DNA of 64,000 bases from Lunularia cruciata (GCA_948567375.1 OX419759.1:40897493-40961492); one strand, 5' to 3'. Positions 44,084 through 54,990 are shown, numbered from the stretch's first letter. Numbers and translations are program-made. The notes: a model not told the origin generated them from the sequence alone.

Positions 44084-45090
44084 ATGAAGCAAGCTTGGAA
44101 GAGAGATGAGTCCCTAGAAGGGAAGTTTGTTAATGAAGCAGCCATAGAGCAAGCTTTGGAGGAAGATAAGTCTGTATTCATGGTGTGGATCAAGCCGATT
44201 GCACAAGAACAATCTGAGGAGGGCCAAGTGCCGCACCAAGCAACGATTGATCGGATAGTTCAAGAGTTTGCAGATGTGTTTCCGGATGATCTGCCAAAGG
44301 GATTACCCTCTGATCGAGGTATGCCCTTCAAGATTGAGTTATTGCTAGGGAGTACTCCAGTGAGTAGACCAATCTATCGGCTCTCACCAAAGGAGTTGGA
44401 GGAGTTGCGAACAACACTTACAGAGTTGTTGGAGAAGGATTTCATACGACATAGTACCTCTCCGTGGGGAGCACCGATACTATTTGTTCCAAAGAAGGAT
44501 GGAGGACTTTGTTTCTGTATTGATTACCATGGGCTCAATAAGCAAACCGTGAAGAATGCATATCTCTTGCCTTGGATCGATAACCTGCTTGATCAATTAA
44601 GTGGAGCACGCTACTTTTCCAAGCTAGATCTTTGTAGCGGCTATTGGCAAATTCCTATTGAAGGAGAGGACGTGCAAAAGACTGCCTTTTGCACAAGGTA
44701 TGGATATTTTGAGTGGAAAGTTCTACCTTTTAGACTCACTAATGCTCCAGCTGTCTTCATGGATTAGATGCATCGGGTGTTGGAGGGACTATTGGATCAG
44801 TCCGTGGTAGTGTTCTTAGATGATATCTTAATCTATAGTAGGACAAAGGCAAAACACAGGAATCATGTGTGAGAAGTCCTAAGACGACTACGATAGTGGA
44901 AATTTTACTACAAGAAGTCAAAGTGTGCTTTTTGGCATAAGGAGGTTACCTTCTTGGGTCATAAGATCTCATCAGAGGGGATCAAGATGGAAGAAGAGAA
45001 GATCAAGGCCATTACTGATTGGCCTACCCCAAAGGATGCTACCGAAGTACGAGCATTCAATGGATTGGCCAATTTTTATTGACGGTTCAC
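44084..45090 (+). pseudogene. Reverse transcriptase of C2
   Basis: 227 open codons, then a stop at 44,765. Contains [44 protein letters not shown] with the first catalytic Asp, and the NAPAVFMD fingerprint. The polymerase site VVVFLDDILIYS (44,806-44,841) keeps both Asp. Stops at 44,765 and after HRNHV break the frame. FLGHKISSEGIKMEEEKIKA follows. The upstream segment 43,990-44,140 contains three tandem copies of about 65 bp (SQDGKFV-like), a Lys/Glu-rich linker between protease and RT. Confidence 0.9.
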
Positions 45091-45106
45091 CCACTATTAT
45101 GCTCAC

Positions 45107-45650
45107 GTGGCTGCACCATTGACTGACCTCTTAGGAAAGAACTTGAGCTTCCAGTGGACAACCAAGCATGAAGAAGCATTCCAGAAGTTAAAGCATATGG
45201 TGTCTTCAAGACCCATTCTTCAACCATATGATCCTCAACTACCTTGTGTGGTTGATTTTGATGCTTCTAACTTTGCAATTGGAGCTGTGTTGCAACAAGA
45301 ATTTCCAGATGGACTACATCCTATTGCCTTTGTGTCTCGCCGACTAAATACAGCTGAAAGAAATTACTTTGCTTGAGATCGGGAACAACTTGCAATGGTA
45401 TATGCCACCAAGGTATGGAGGCATTATCTCTTGGGGAAACAAGTGATCATGCAAACTGATCACAAGCCATTGTTGCAGACCTTACACCTAGAGCACATGA
45501 AGAGTCGACATCATCGATGGGAAGAGCAACTCCAATTGTTTGACATCAAACTTGAGTACAAACCAGGTCGGTTCCATGTCATCCCTGATGCTCTATCACG
45601 ACAACCTGATTTGAAGTCTCTTCTCCTCATCGCGGCAGCAATTACGACGG
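45107..45650 (+). pseudogene. RNase H of C2
   Basis: [19 protein letters not shown] carries the first catalytic Asp. [17 protein letters not shown] and a stop at 45,374 follow. The next frame has REQLAMVYATKVWRHYLLGK, MQTDHKPLLQTL and FHVIPDALSRQPD, all typical. Only one stop separates two well-kept halves. Confidence 0.9.
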
Positions 45651-46560
45651 TGTCAATTGATCCCAAGATTCATAATGAGTTTTGGTTAGCTCTACAGCAA
45701 GATCCCTTCTTCCAAATGGTACATGGTCGGCTAACAATAGGTGACAAGGAGTACAACACCTTCTCCTTCAAGGAAGGCCTTCTATTCCATGCGGACCGGA
45801 TCTATGTTCTAGCCAAAAGTGATCTTCGACTTGTGCACCTTCAAGAAGCCCATGAGTTACCCATCACTGGTCACATGGGTGTGGACAAGACCTTGGGTAC
45901 CCTCCAACGTCAATGGTGGTGGCCCAACATGACACGGGATGTTTGAGAATTTGTCCGATCGTGTGAGAGCTGCCAACGTAACAAGGCCAACAACTAGAAG
46001 CCGGGTGGACTCCTTCAATTGCTTGCCGTTCCATCAGCTCGTTGGGAGCATGTGAGCTTGGATCTCATCACATCCTTGCCAAAGACAAAACAAGGACACA
46101 CCACCATCGTGGTGTTTGTGGATAAGCTTAGTAAGAAAATCCACTTGGCACCAACCTATGATACCGTGGATGCTCCAACCTTAACGCAAATCTACTTTGA
46201 CAATGTTTTCAAGCATCATGGAATGCCACGTGTACTCATCTCCGACCGTGATCCTCGCTTTACCGGGAAGTTTTGGCAAGCACTCTTTCAGATACTTGGC
46301 ACCAAGCTTGCTTTGCTCCACGGCCTATCATCCTCAAACTGATGGACAAACCAAACGTGCAAATCGCATATTGGAGGATATGTTGCGTGCCTTTGTCAAT
46401 GTCCACCATACCAATTGGGATGAATGTCTTGCCGCTGCCAAATTTGCCTACAACAATTCCAAACAAGCAAGCACCGGATTCTCTCCTTTCTTTCTCAATT
46501 TTGGCCAAGATCCGCTTGTTCCAAATTCTCTTCTTGCTCCCCTTCTATCTTAGGTTCCTC
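45651..46560 (+). pseudogene. Integrase of C2, catalytic Glu changed to Lys
   Basis: Zinc module: HELPITGHMGVDKT then CESCQRNK. A stop at 45,944 lies between them. Core: VSLDLITSLPKT (first Asp), VLISDRDPRFTGKFW (second Asp), then a one-base frameshift near 46,315. After it, YHPQTDGQTKRANRILEDML has Lys where the DDE Glu belongs (GQTER in active relatives). AKFAYNNSKQASTGFSPFFL and the PLLS end follow. So the enzyme is inactive for two separate reasons. Confidence 0.88.
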
Positions 46561-46574
46561 ATACTTCCACATTC

Positions 46575-46952
46575 TTGACCACTATATCCCAATCTCTCCA
46601 ACAAGCCAAGTCTCACCTCCTTGTTGCTCAGAATCGCCAAAAACAATATGCGGACCACCATCGTCACAATCTCACCTTTGAAGTTGGTGATAAAGTCATG
46701 CTATCCTCTAGTAACCTCCCTCTCCCACTTGATACCCAAGTTTGTAAACTTGCTCCTAATTAGATAGGACCCTTTGATATCACCCAAATTGTCTCTCTTG
46801 TTGCTTATTGTCTTGCCTTGCCTTGTCACATGCGTATCCATCCTGTCTTTCATGTTTCCGAGTTGAAACCCTTTGTTCCTAACCCCTCTTCCTTTTCCTC
46901 TCGGGTCCAACCTCCCTCTCTTCCTATCCCTATCAATGATCATGAGGAGTAA
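46575..46952 (+). pseudogene. Integrase C-terminal (GPY/F-type) region of C2
   Basis: AKSHLLVAQNRQKQYADHHR, FEVGDKVMLSS, then a stop in the LAPN*IGPFDIT block, which is the GPF motif. PVFHVSELKPFVPNPSSF leads to the chromodomain. Same reading frame as the chromodomain. Confidence 0.8.
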
Positions 46953-47127
46953 GAAGCTGATTGTATCCTTGCGCGTCGCCACATTCAACGAGGCCGTTGC
47001 CAACATACGGAGTACATGGTCCTTTGGAAAGGATATCCCCTTCATGATGCCACCTGGGAACCTCTTTCTCACCTCCAAAATGCATAGACGGCCATCCAGG
47101 AATTTGAAGCTTCACTGGCGACAAGGA
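46953..47127 (+). pseudogene. Chromodomain of C2
   Basis: EADCILARRHIQRGRCQHTE, YMVLWKGYPLHDATWEPLSH and then LQNA before a stop and TAIQEFEAS. This is the histone-tail-binding chromodomain fused to integrase in chromoviruses, thought to steer integration to heterochromatin. The aromatic cage positions are partly kept (Y, W of YMVLWKGY, W of TWEP). The domain itself is open except for one stop in its last helix. Confidence 0.92.
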
Positions 47128-47139
47128 CGTCACCAACTA

Positions 47140-47150
47140 GCAGCGGGGGA
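47140..47150 (+). promoter_or_regulatory. Polypurine tract of C2
   Basis: AGCAGCGGGGGA just upstream of the 3' LTR (starts 47,154), the plus-strand primer site. Confidence 0.75.
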
Positions 47151-47153
47151 ATA

Positions 47154-47576
47154 TGTAACAATATGGAGTTTAGCGACAAAGTCAGTTGGGCTCACAAAGT
47201 AACACATAAGACAAATCAGCCTAGAATATTCCGGAAGTATCTAAGAAGCTTCTTGGGAAGCTTCCCAATTAGCTTAGCTTGCATCTTAAGTAAGTAGCTT
47301 CTAGAAGGAAGCTTCTAGAAGCTTCCAACTAGCTTAGCTTGTATGCCAAGTAGGCGGCTTCTAGAAGGAAGCTTCTTGAGAAGCTTCCTAGTTAACTTGG
47401 CTTGCACTCTAAAGCGGCTTGAAGAAGCTTATTGAGAAGCTTCTCAAGGGCCTTGTATACTACCTATAAATACCAAAGCCAAAGCTCATGCTAGGCATTC
47501 GGAGTTTTCCTTCATTCAAGTGTCCCAATGTGAGTTTCCATTCTCCTATTCCTCTCCTTGGATTCAGTCTTTTACA
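47154..47576 (+). repeat. 3' LTR of C2
   Basis: 423 bp, about 5 percent different from the 5' LTR, including a 3-bp deletion near 47,411. HSE arrays 1, 3, 4 and most of 5 are kept; array 4 even has the better GAAGCTTC in place of GAAGTTTC. Confidence 0.95.
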
Positions 47577-47830
47577 TCACCCTAATGCAGATGGCTTAGC
47601 ATAGAGAATGGTTCAGATGGTGAAGAGAAGATTGCGGAAGTATGGTTTGTAGAGAGGTCACTTAGGAGATGGGGATCTCTAATTACCTTGGTTAGCCATG
47701 GGCTATCGGTTCAACTGGCAAGTCTCCTTAACATCCTTCTTGTCTTACTCTCTATTGTATTGACAAGATCCAGATTTACCTATAGCCATTTTTTGAGATG
47801 CTATTGTAGTTGTGAACTTGGATGATCCAG

Positions 47831-48406
47831 ACATATGGGTGAGCGCATGTTTTCAATGGGCAGAGATATTTTGGAGAGTGATGCCAATGGCCTTTGAGAA
47901 CTCGACAATTGCTCAACATAGGGATACCTTATGCTATGCTACCATTTGAGGAGGAGGTTATAGACCCTCAATCTATTGATTTCATCCATGTGATTATGTA
48001 TATCTACAACAGACAACACCAACAACACTTGATGTTTCTACATGCCCTACTATCTTTGAAAGTGGATGAGGTTTTATCATCTAGAGTCCTTGTGTTGGAA
48101 GGATGTGATGGTGTTGTTTGGAAGGATCATGTGCGCAATTGCGCGCCATGCCACCTCCCAAATTTTGATGGTACTATGGACCCAAGCTTGGCACTTGTAC
48201 GAGCAAGCTTGCGATGTATGTTATGCGGCTCTTCTGGTGGATTTGTTATTATATTAGTGTGTGATAATTGTTTGAGAGAATGTAATATGGCATGTTTGAC
48301 TCCTTCCCTCATGGTGGTTCCTCAAGGACAATGGTTATGTCTTAGAGATATTTTACCTATAGCTAATTCATCCTTTATTTGGTACAGATTGCAAACATGT
48401 GACTAA
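47831..48406 (+). pseudogene. GPY/F-like segment and PHD finger at the end of A2 Pol
   Basis: A frame from 47,894 to 48,406, continuing after an upstream piece in another frame (RDTLCYATI, CDYVYLQQTTPTTLDV) that fits the integrase C-terminal region. Its last 65 codons have a PHD pattern: C108-x2-C111-x11-C123-x2-C126-x4-N131-x2-C134-x14-C149-x2-D152. Normal PHD has His at 131 and Cys at 152; both are lost here, but hydrophobic and PxGxWxC features (PQGQWLC) are intact. The zinc part is 48,215-48,349. A CAPC pair at residues 83-86 precedes it. PHD fingers bind histone H3 tails, so it could replace a chromodomain in target choice. Confidence 0.8.
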
Positions 48407-48514
48407 CGATGAGGCTTGATAGCATCTGGCCTCCTGATCTTTTGCCCACCATAGGGTATACCATATACTTGGAGTAGATGGCTATCTAGAGTTAGAAGGA
48501 CCTAACTGCCAGCT

Positions 48515-48525
48515 AGGGGGGCAAT
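48515..48525 (+). promoter_or_regulatory. Candidate polypurine tract of A2
   Basis: AGCTAGGGGGGCAAT directly precedes TGTGGCAC at 48,526. If it is the working tract, the LTR starts at 48,526 and not at the TGTCATGCC-type end seen at the outer borders. Confidence 0.5.
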
Positions 48526-49170
48526 TGTGGCACTTTAGAGTCCATGTATGACATGTATGAGTTGTACTCTACAGTGTATGATGTTAACAATGATGTATGT
48601 TGTGTAGCAATGTATATATGCATGATAGCTATCATGCCATTTGTAATGTCACACCTAGATTGCTCAAACTCTAGAGTTATAGTGTTGGTAGTTAGGAATA
48701 TTTTGGTAGCTACTCATAGACTACTTGTTGATGGTTAAATTTCATGTTTGGGATATTGATTACATGGCGAGGCCCATCGTCACTTAGCACCATTTGCACC
48801 ATTGGATGTGCCATCAATGGGACCATTAGGTTGGAGACCAAGGGATGAACTTTTGAAGTGTAGCTCTAGAGAGCTCACTTCTCTGATGTTCAGCTTTTGA
48901 GTTCTTGGTTATGGTGGACAGAGGCTGGTGAGCGTCACCTGGAGTCTCTTAGCTAGAGTAGGTGTGGCTTGATTGTAATTAGTGCCTAGTGTTGGCAGAT
49001 TATTGAGTGACGGATCAAGTACTGATTTGATTGAGTGTGATTTGAGTTGTGAAAAAATGGATGATTGTGGAACTTTAGAGTCCATGTATGACCTATATGT
49101 GAGTTATTCTTCTATAGTGTGTGATGTTGACAGTGATGTATGTTTTGTAGCTATGTATTTATGCACAAAA
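48526..49170 (+). repeat. 3' LTR region of A2, with terminal repetition
   Basis: 48,630-49,065 matches the A1 LTR. The first 104 bp (48,526-48,629, TGTGGCACTTTAGAGTCC) recur at 49,066-49,169 (TGTGGAACTTTAGAGTCC), exactly 540 bp downstream. The element then ends with the ATTG target duplicate and D2 continues. Confidence 0.75.
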
Positions 49171-49174
49171 ATTG

Positions 49175-50050
49175 AGCTCAAATGTAAGCTCAACTTGGGA
49201 ATTAATTCACGTTTATGGGTTGAGAATTCAAAAACCAAACTTAACAAAGGTTTAGAGAAGAACATAACCATCTATTGTATAAATTTTACTTGTAGTTAGA
49301 TATGATGCATCAAACTTTAGTAAGATCACTATTATAAGGTTTCATAAATTGTTCTATCTCCAACTACAATTGATTGCAAATTTTTCCATTTGAGTTCATG
49401 TTTGAAAGAGTTGTAGCTTGTCAAAATGTTGATGATACTTATTTGAACTGAACCTTGAGCTAAAACTCTATAAATTTTTTTGGGATGAACTATGAGTGGC
49501 ACACTTGATTAGGGTTTTGAATTAAGGTTTGAGCCACATAAATTAGACTTAGTTCAAACCAAATATTGTAAAGGAAGTTGTAGGTCAAATTGGAAAATTT
49601 ATATATCCATTGGAAATTTCTTCTCACAAGCTTTTTATTAAGTCCTAAAACATCAAAATTAGTGCTATAGTAAAGAAGTTATCGTAGGCAAAGTCCTAGA
49701 ATTATTTCCCCCCCAACAAAAGGCATAAACTACAATATTTGGAGTATAAGTTGAAAGCATCTCTTTTAGTAAAAATTAGAATTAGATCTTGGAGAGAGAA
49801 AGGATGCTCTAAGGCACTTGTACACCAAAAATACAAAGATTTTTGGTTAAGTTGCTTTGTTTAAAATTTTTGCTTGCTTTTTATATTTGATTGTACACCT
49901 ATTTGGATTAGATTGGTGTACAATCATTGTGCTTAGGGTTCTTTTCTTGAAGTGTATGTGTATTTCTTCTTGGTAATGCTTGAAGTGATGAGAAACAAAC
50001 TAAGAGTGCTCATTGTGATTGTAGAGTAGGTTGCACTTTTCCATACCCAA
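49175..50050 (+). repeat. D2 LTR-like repeat, right half
   Basis: Continues the D2 sequence from AGCTCAAATG and parallels D1 22,590-23,440. Matching blocks include GATGCATCAAACTT, CCATTTGAG and AGATTGGTGTACA. The gag-pol part seen after D1 is not recognised after this copy, so D2 may be a solo LTR or a copy cut at about 50,050. Confidence 0.65.
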
Positions 50051-50375
50051 TATAATAGAACCTTGCTTTGCCAATACTACATGACCGCTTGTTGGTTATA
50101 GGTTAAAGGGGATAATAAGCTATGAGATTATAAGCTTATCTATCACTTTACTGTAGTAGATCAATTAGGTCACCAAATTGTAAATAGCATTGCAAAACTT
50201 ATTTTGTGCAATGGTTAATTTTTTAATGCACAATTTCATCTTTCTAGCTTCAATATTTTTCTTCATATGCCTTTTGCATCATAAGCACATAGATGTCTTG
50301 TTCTTGACCTCCATCCCTTTAACAAATCTATGTTAAAACACAACCATCAATGCAATCAAAGTAGTAGAAGCAAAA

Positions 50376-50561
50376 GTGCCAAAGAAATATGAGGTTGTTA
50401 TCCAGGCAATGCACAAAACACTATGCAAGAAGCATCAAGATGAATTAGGTTTAAAGCAAAAAGTGCTTGTCCATTGGTTGTTTGATGAGCTTGGAGCTAA
50501 GACATTGCAAGCAAAGGTATATTATTTACCGTGTCACACACTCAAGATGTTAGGAATTTGA
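50376..50561 (+). CDS. Short open frame, unknown
   Basis: Opens at an alternative (non-ATG) start as MPKKYEVVIQAMHKTLCKKH and runs 61 codons, with normal protein-like composition (LGLKQKVLVHWLFDELGAKT), ending in a stop. No family recognised; no match elsewhere in the window. The surrounding DNA is AT-rich repeat. Confidence 0.2.
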   Translation: MPKKYEVVIQAMHKTLCKKHQDELGLKQKVLVHWLFDELGAKTLQAKVYYLPCHTLKMLGI

Positions 50562-51959
50562 ACCATAGTGGGCCAAGTTGATAAGACCCCAACCTCTGAC
50601 CTCTATAGTAGAATATAAGCTAATACACCATCTAAGGACCAAGAAATTCTTATAAGATAGAAGAAAAGAGGTTTATAAGCTACACTAGGGGCCCAATTTA
50701 GGGCAAGCTAGATTTTAGGAGCTAGGCAAGGTTATAAACTAAGAGGGGATAAGCTAAGAAAGGTTCCACTATAAAAGGAAGATTGAGAATTAGGGTAGAA
50801 GTTCTTGGTGGCGGGGAAGTAATGCATTTCAAGCTTCCTAAATTTTCTTCACTTGACATAAATTTTCATTTCAACATCATAACTTCCAAAAATTTAGGGG
50901 GTTAAGAGCATACTCAGACTTACTTGTTTGGTCAACTCTCTCTATTTGGTTGCCTAAGAAATCCCTTCTACCCCTCTTGAAGGTACTTCTTCTATGCAAG
51001 TTTTGCATTCCTTTAGAGTAAGAGTAGTTCTTTGGAGCAAGTCATTGTAGATCTTTGTAGTTTAATGAAGTTCTTAGAATCCTTTGTAGTTGTTCCAATT
51101 TAGTCCTTTGTGCTTGATATGAAACATGGTATTTATTCAAAAGTCCATGAGGAAGAGCTTTGTGGCAATTCTCTATGCCCTAGAAGTAAACAAATGGGGA
51201 AAATGTTGTAGGAATACAAATGGTCATAACCACTTATAATAGTTCTAGATAAAAATTCCTATTCATAGGCATATTATGTGTTCCTAGATAAAATAAGGCA
51301 AAGTATAACAACATGTTTCTAATGAAAACTTGTAAACTTATAGCAATGGTGTGCATCTTGGAAGGTGAAAGTTATTGTTCTTAACTATTACTATCTTGTT
51401 TTAAAAGGTAACTATGGATTAATTTAAAACTTCTTTTAATCTTCTCATAGTATATACATGTAAATCAATTATTAAAAATAAATTTAAGTTGATTTTCCTC
51501 CTCTTTTTTAGTAATTTTCTATCAATAGTAATGATAGGATAGATAATACTATGAGTGATGTTGGTGGAATTCAAAGCTTGCATGTGATGGAGAATGGCAA
51601 GTATAGAATACCATATGGAAATTGTCTTTGTATCAAACAAGATGATGAGCATTGTAGATAGTAGTGAGATCTTGCCAATTACAAAACAAGTTGCATCTAC
51701 TGCAATATCATCCTCATCCACAACTCATACTTCCCCTAATACTGAAATTCTAAAATGAAAAGAGAAGAAAAGAGCATGCATGCTATTGTTTATAGTGATA
51801 GATAAAAGTCATAATGATGAAATTGATCGATTGCAAGATGGCTGGGTCACTAAATTTTGAGTAACCTACTCCTACTCCATGAGAAACATGTAGCAAAGAG
51901 CAAGCATCTACTACAAGCACAAATTTTCTAACACCCAAGGAACTCTAAGCATAACATTC
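50562..51959. other. Unassigned AT-rich DNA, possibly LTR or leader
   Basis: Includes ACTATAAAAGGAAG at about 50,770, a good TATA-like box, and GGTGGCGGGGAAG shortly after, so it may be a retrotransposon promoter region. No coding sequence recognised. It lies directly before the copia relic. Confidence 0.35.
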
Positions 51960-52390
51960 CAACTCACATTACCATGATCCAAGCAATGGCCCACCAATTG
52001 AATGTATTGGGTGGAAGTATACATAAATCTGCAATCTTGACCAAGGTCATTTTTACCTTACTATTGGAGTACAAGCATATCTTAATATCATGGGATAATG
52101 TACTTGAAGTACAACAAATGATTACTAAGCTACTTTCAAGACCTCTCAAGGAAGATTTGTTAACTTCTAAGCAAGAAGAAGTAGATGATTGGTGACACAC
52201 GTGCTTTGTGTAGTAAGAAGAGCACTCATGCTATTGCACATTCCAAGCAAAAATAGAGAAGGAAGGATGATATTTAGGAACTAAAGAACATGACTAGCTA
52301 CTACAATTGTGGAGAGTTTGGACATTGGATGGTTAAGTATTATCAACCCAAAGAAGTGAGAGCCTAGTAGTAAGAAAAAGACTCAGCTTA
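51960..52390 (+). pseudogene. Gag relic of copia 1
   Basis: The open frame 51,974-52,195 reads TLLLEYKHILISWDNVLEVQ and LLSRPLKEDLLTSKQEEVDD, matching the second half of a copia gag. A shifted zinc-knuckle relic (YNCGEFGHWMVKYYQP, last Cys lost) is near 52,300. Confidence 0.65.
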
Positions 52391-52439
52391 GGACAAGCTA
52401 GGTAAACATTCAGTTCTCACCAAGTTAGCATTTACAATG

Positions 52440-54990
52440 ACAAAATCACCAAAGAACCAAATTTTTTGGTATCTGGATAGAGCTAGCAATCACATGACTA
52501 ATGAATGGTCCCAAACATGAAAATTGATCAAGATTGTTGTATGGTTAATTTTAGTTACATATAACAAAAGGGTGTGATTACAATTGGCAAAAGTGATATT
52601 TCCATAATGAATTTAGTGGAAGGAAAGTATCATACTAGTATTTTGAAGAATGTTTTTTGTTTATGTTAAGTTGTATAGAAATACTTCCACAATGTCATAG
52701 GAAATTGGTAAGAGAATTAACATCTTGTATTCTAAGGCAAGTTGTAGTATGATAGTAGTTCAAGTAAGGACATGATGGAGTGATTACATCATAGAAGTTG
52801 TTTGAAGGATCCAGTGTTTAACGATGTCGTTGCCCTGGTTCCGAGGGACTGTAACTCCAACAACAGCTTTGCATCAATGTAGTTCTTCCTAACCAAACAA
52901 GCATATTCACAAGGATAGATCTGAAGAAGATTTCTCACAATCACTTATGACCAACTCTACATCAAAATCTATACTCAATGATAGATTTATGTCGTGGCAT
53001 CAATGTATTGCTCATCTTAACATAGGAAAAATTTGTAAGATGAAAAAAGAAATGCTCATAGATGGAATGGAAGCAAAAATTTCTTAACTTTTTGACTTGG
53101 TCTAATAGGGGTGTATCCTCAATAAACAACACTAATTCTCACTTGGTAACATTAGTGATCCTAGCAACAACCAAGAGAGGTGTTCCACTTGACTGTTTCT
53201 TATAAACAATGTGTCAATTAGGGAAGAAAAGTACTTTTTGCCATTCAAGGACAATTGCACAAGCTATTGCTTCATCTAGGACAAATACAACACCTTGGAA
53301 TGCTTCAAGCAATTTATCGTAACCCAACGTTGACCAAAAAGTGATATAATAGCAAGAAGTACATCATTCTTTCAAGGATACAAGTAAACCATGGCTAGAA
53401 TTGGAGAGACGTGTCACTACTTGCTACCTATTTAACCTAATTGGCAGCAAATACTTTCAAAAGAGAGTAGTATCACCTTCTATGGTGCACTCTATCAAAT
53501 GGAAAACTAAAAGATGAGTTTCATTACAAATATGTTCCAACTATTCCTTGAAGGTGATGATTCAATCAACCACAAAGTAGCTTCTCCATTACAAAGACAT
53601 CAACTCCAAAGAATATGTACTACCCTTCCTTGGAAGCATAGATCCAAAGGCTCTTGCATTGGTACAATTCTTTATCTTCACTCTTGTGGTACTATTCAAC
53701 ACTATAGTTCATTTTTGATTCATTGCGGCATTGCTTTGCTCCATTGGAGCTCTTAAGGATTCCATACCCTAGTCACAAGTACAAATGTCCACTCTCACTT
53801 AGTCACTTGGGTTCCTACTCTGAATTTTCCTCACAATCACTCAACAAAGGCATGCATCAATACTCAAAATTAAGTCAAAGCAACAAAGAGCTTCTAGCCC
53901 TTTTGCTTTATTTGTATTCAAGGCAAATTATTAACTAAAATTATTTACAACTAATTGAAGCTTTAAATAGCTTCTCCCTACTCAAAACCAAAGACATCTA
54001 AGGTTTAAGGAAATCCAAAGATCTTCTTTTTTCATCTATAATATAGATTGCTAATCACCATCTTCTTGTCTTATCCTATCCCACTCACATGTAGGTTAAT
54101 TAGATGCTTAACATTTGTCAGAAAATGTATTAATTCTTCCCCAAAGACAACTTGCAATATTACCTTCTTTGGCTTACTACTCTGAAGGTTACATCTACAA
54201 AGGTCCTACACCCAATGGCTAACCTTCGACCATTGAACCTACAACTAAGAAGAGTATCTACAACTACAAAGAACTTCTTTTGCAAAAATCTTTAGCCAAG
54301 TTCAATGGATGAGCAGTCACACTCCTAAATGGAAGCCCTTTGGTGGACATCAATAGTCCTTGGCAATATTTCTTTATCTATATGATGGTGCATTCAAATT
54401 GGTGTATGATCCTTGAGTCCAAAGGACCTTCTTTGCCTTTGACCATCTTTTAAACTTGAAATTTTTGGGATTCTTCCTTTGGAGGGCATTCATTTTTGTA
54501 CTTGTTCCCTTTATACCTTTGCATGTACAACTACAACTCCAAAGAATTCTCAACTAAGAGGTTTCCTTTCTAAATAAGTAATTATTCTACCATATCCTTA
54601 CAAACAAGAGAGAAATTATATTTTTTGCAAAAACATGGGCACAACACAATTAAAAAAGGAGGTGTAAGATGGAGTTAGGTAATTTTGCAAAAATCAGAAA
54701 GCTCAAATATGACCAAGGTGCTCAATTCATAAGCAAGACATTCAAGAAGTAATTATATGATGTAGGAATTTGATATGAAGTTTTAGCTACTTATGAACCA
54801 TAGCAAATGGTCAAAATTTTAATAAGAGAATTGAACCATATTTGAATGCATGAGTATGTTGCTCCAATTGGTACGACTAGAAGATGCCTTATGTGCAAAT
54901 GCTACAAAATTTTCCATATATGTACTCAATTGGATATCAACAAGAATTTTGGATTGGAAGATGACACATGAGATATAGATGTGGAAGAAA
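52440..54990 (+). pseudogene. Protease and integrase relics of copia 1
   Basis: FWYLDRASNHMT at about 52,465 is the copia protease site with D-S-G changed to D-R-A. SWHQCIAHLNIGKICKMK near 52,995 is the GAG-preintegrase module (W..H..GH.N normally). YDQGAQFISKTFKK and RELNHI at about 54,710-54,840 are the integrase core second Asp and later region. Between 53,100 and 54,650 the order is disturbed. Confidence 0.6.

Larger units (their letters stand above)
41925..47576 (+). mobile_element. Chromovirus C2 (Ty3/gypsy), nearly complete, nested in A2
   Basis: 5,652 bp, with LTRs of 426 and 423 bp that are about 95 percent identical by eye (most differences C/T or G/A), Met-initiator-type primer site, gag, protease, RT, RNase H, integrase, chromodomain and polypurine tract. 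Target duplication TCACT (41,920-41,924) and TCACC (47,577-47,581), one mutation apart; the empty site in the A integrase frame supports TCACC. It is the youngest large element here, although several stops and two frame changes inactivate it. Confidence 0.95.
41289..47830 (+). pseudogene. Integrase relic of A2, interrupted by C2
   Basis: Zinc module at 41,440-41,590: HAHEELGHFGVKQH, then a CxxC-like end (NVWCDQ). Core: WSLDFARPLPLT near 41,660, VLVMVEHFSSG, and PTEVLTN with GEFQVLCDKTLIDHH. C2 enters at the codons for RYH. After C2 (from 47,577) the core continues with PNADGLA*RMVQMVKRRLRK, where the catalytic Glu codon has become a stop, then LPWLAMGYRF. Continuity of the sentence across the insertion proves the nesting. 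Confidence 0.8.
35813..49170 (+). mobile_element. Ty3/gypsy element A2, with a C-terminal PHD finger, split by C2
   Basis: Inserted in D2 with an ATTG (or T/AATTG) target duplication. Order of parts: 5' LTR fragment, gag with two zinc knuckles, protease, reverse transcriptase, RNase H, integrase (split by C2 at 41,925-47,576), GPY/F-like segment, PHD finger, polypurine tract and 3' LTR. Without C2 it is about 7.7 kb, shortened by a deletion between 5' LTR and gag. All frames contain stops. Domain order is that of Ty3/gypsy (integrase after RNase H). Confidence 0.85.

Noticed and set aside
46260-47136. Minus-strand frames of 67-125 codons over C2
   Set aside because: Mirror frames of the integrase and chromodomain of C2.
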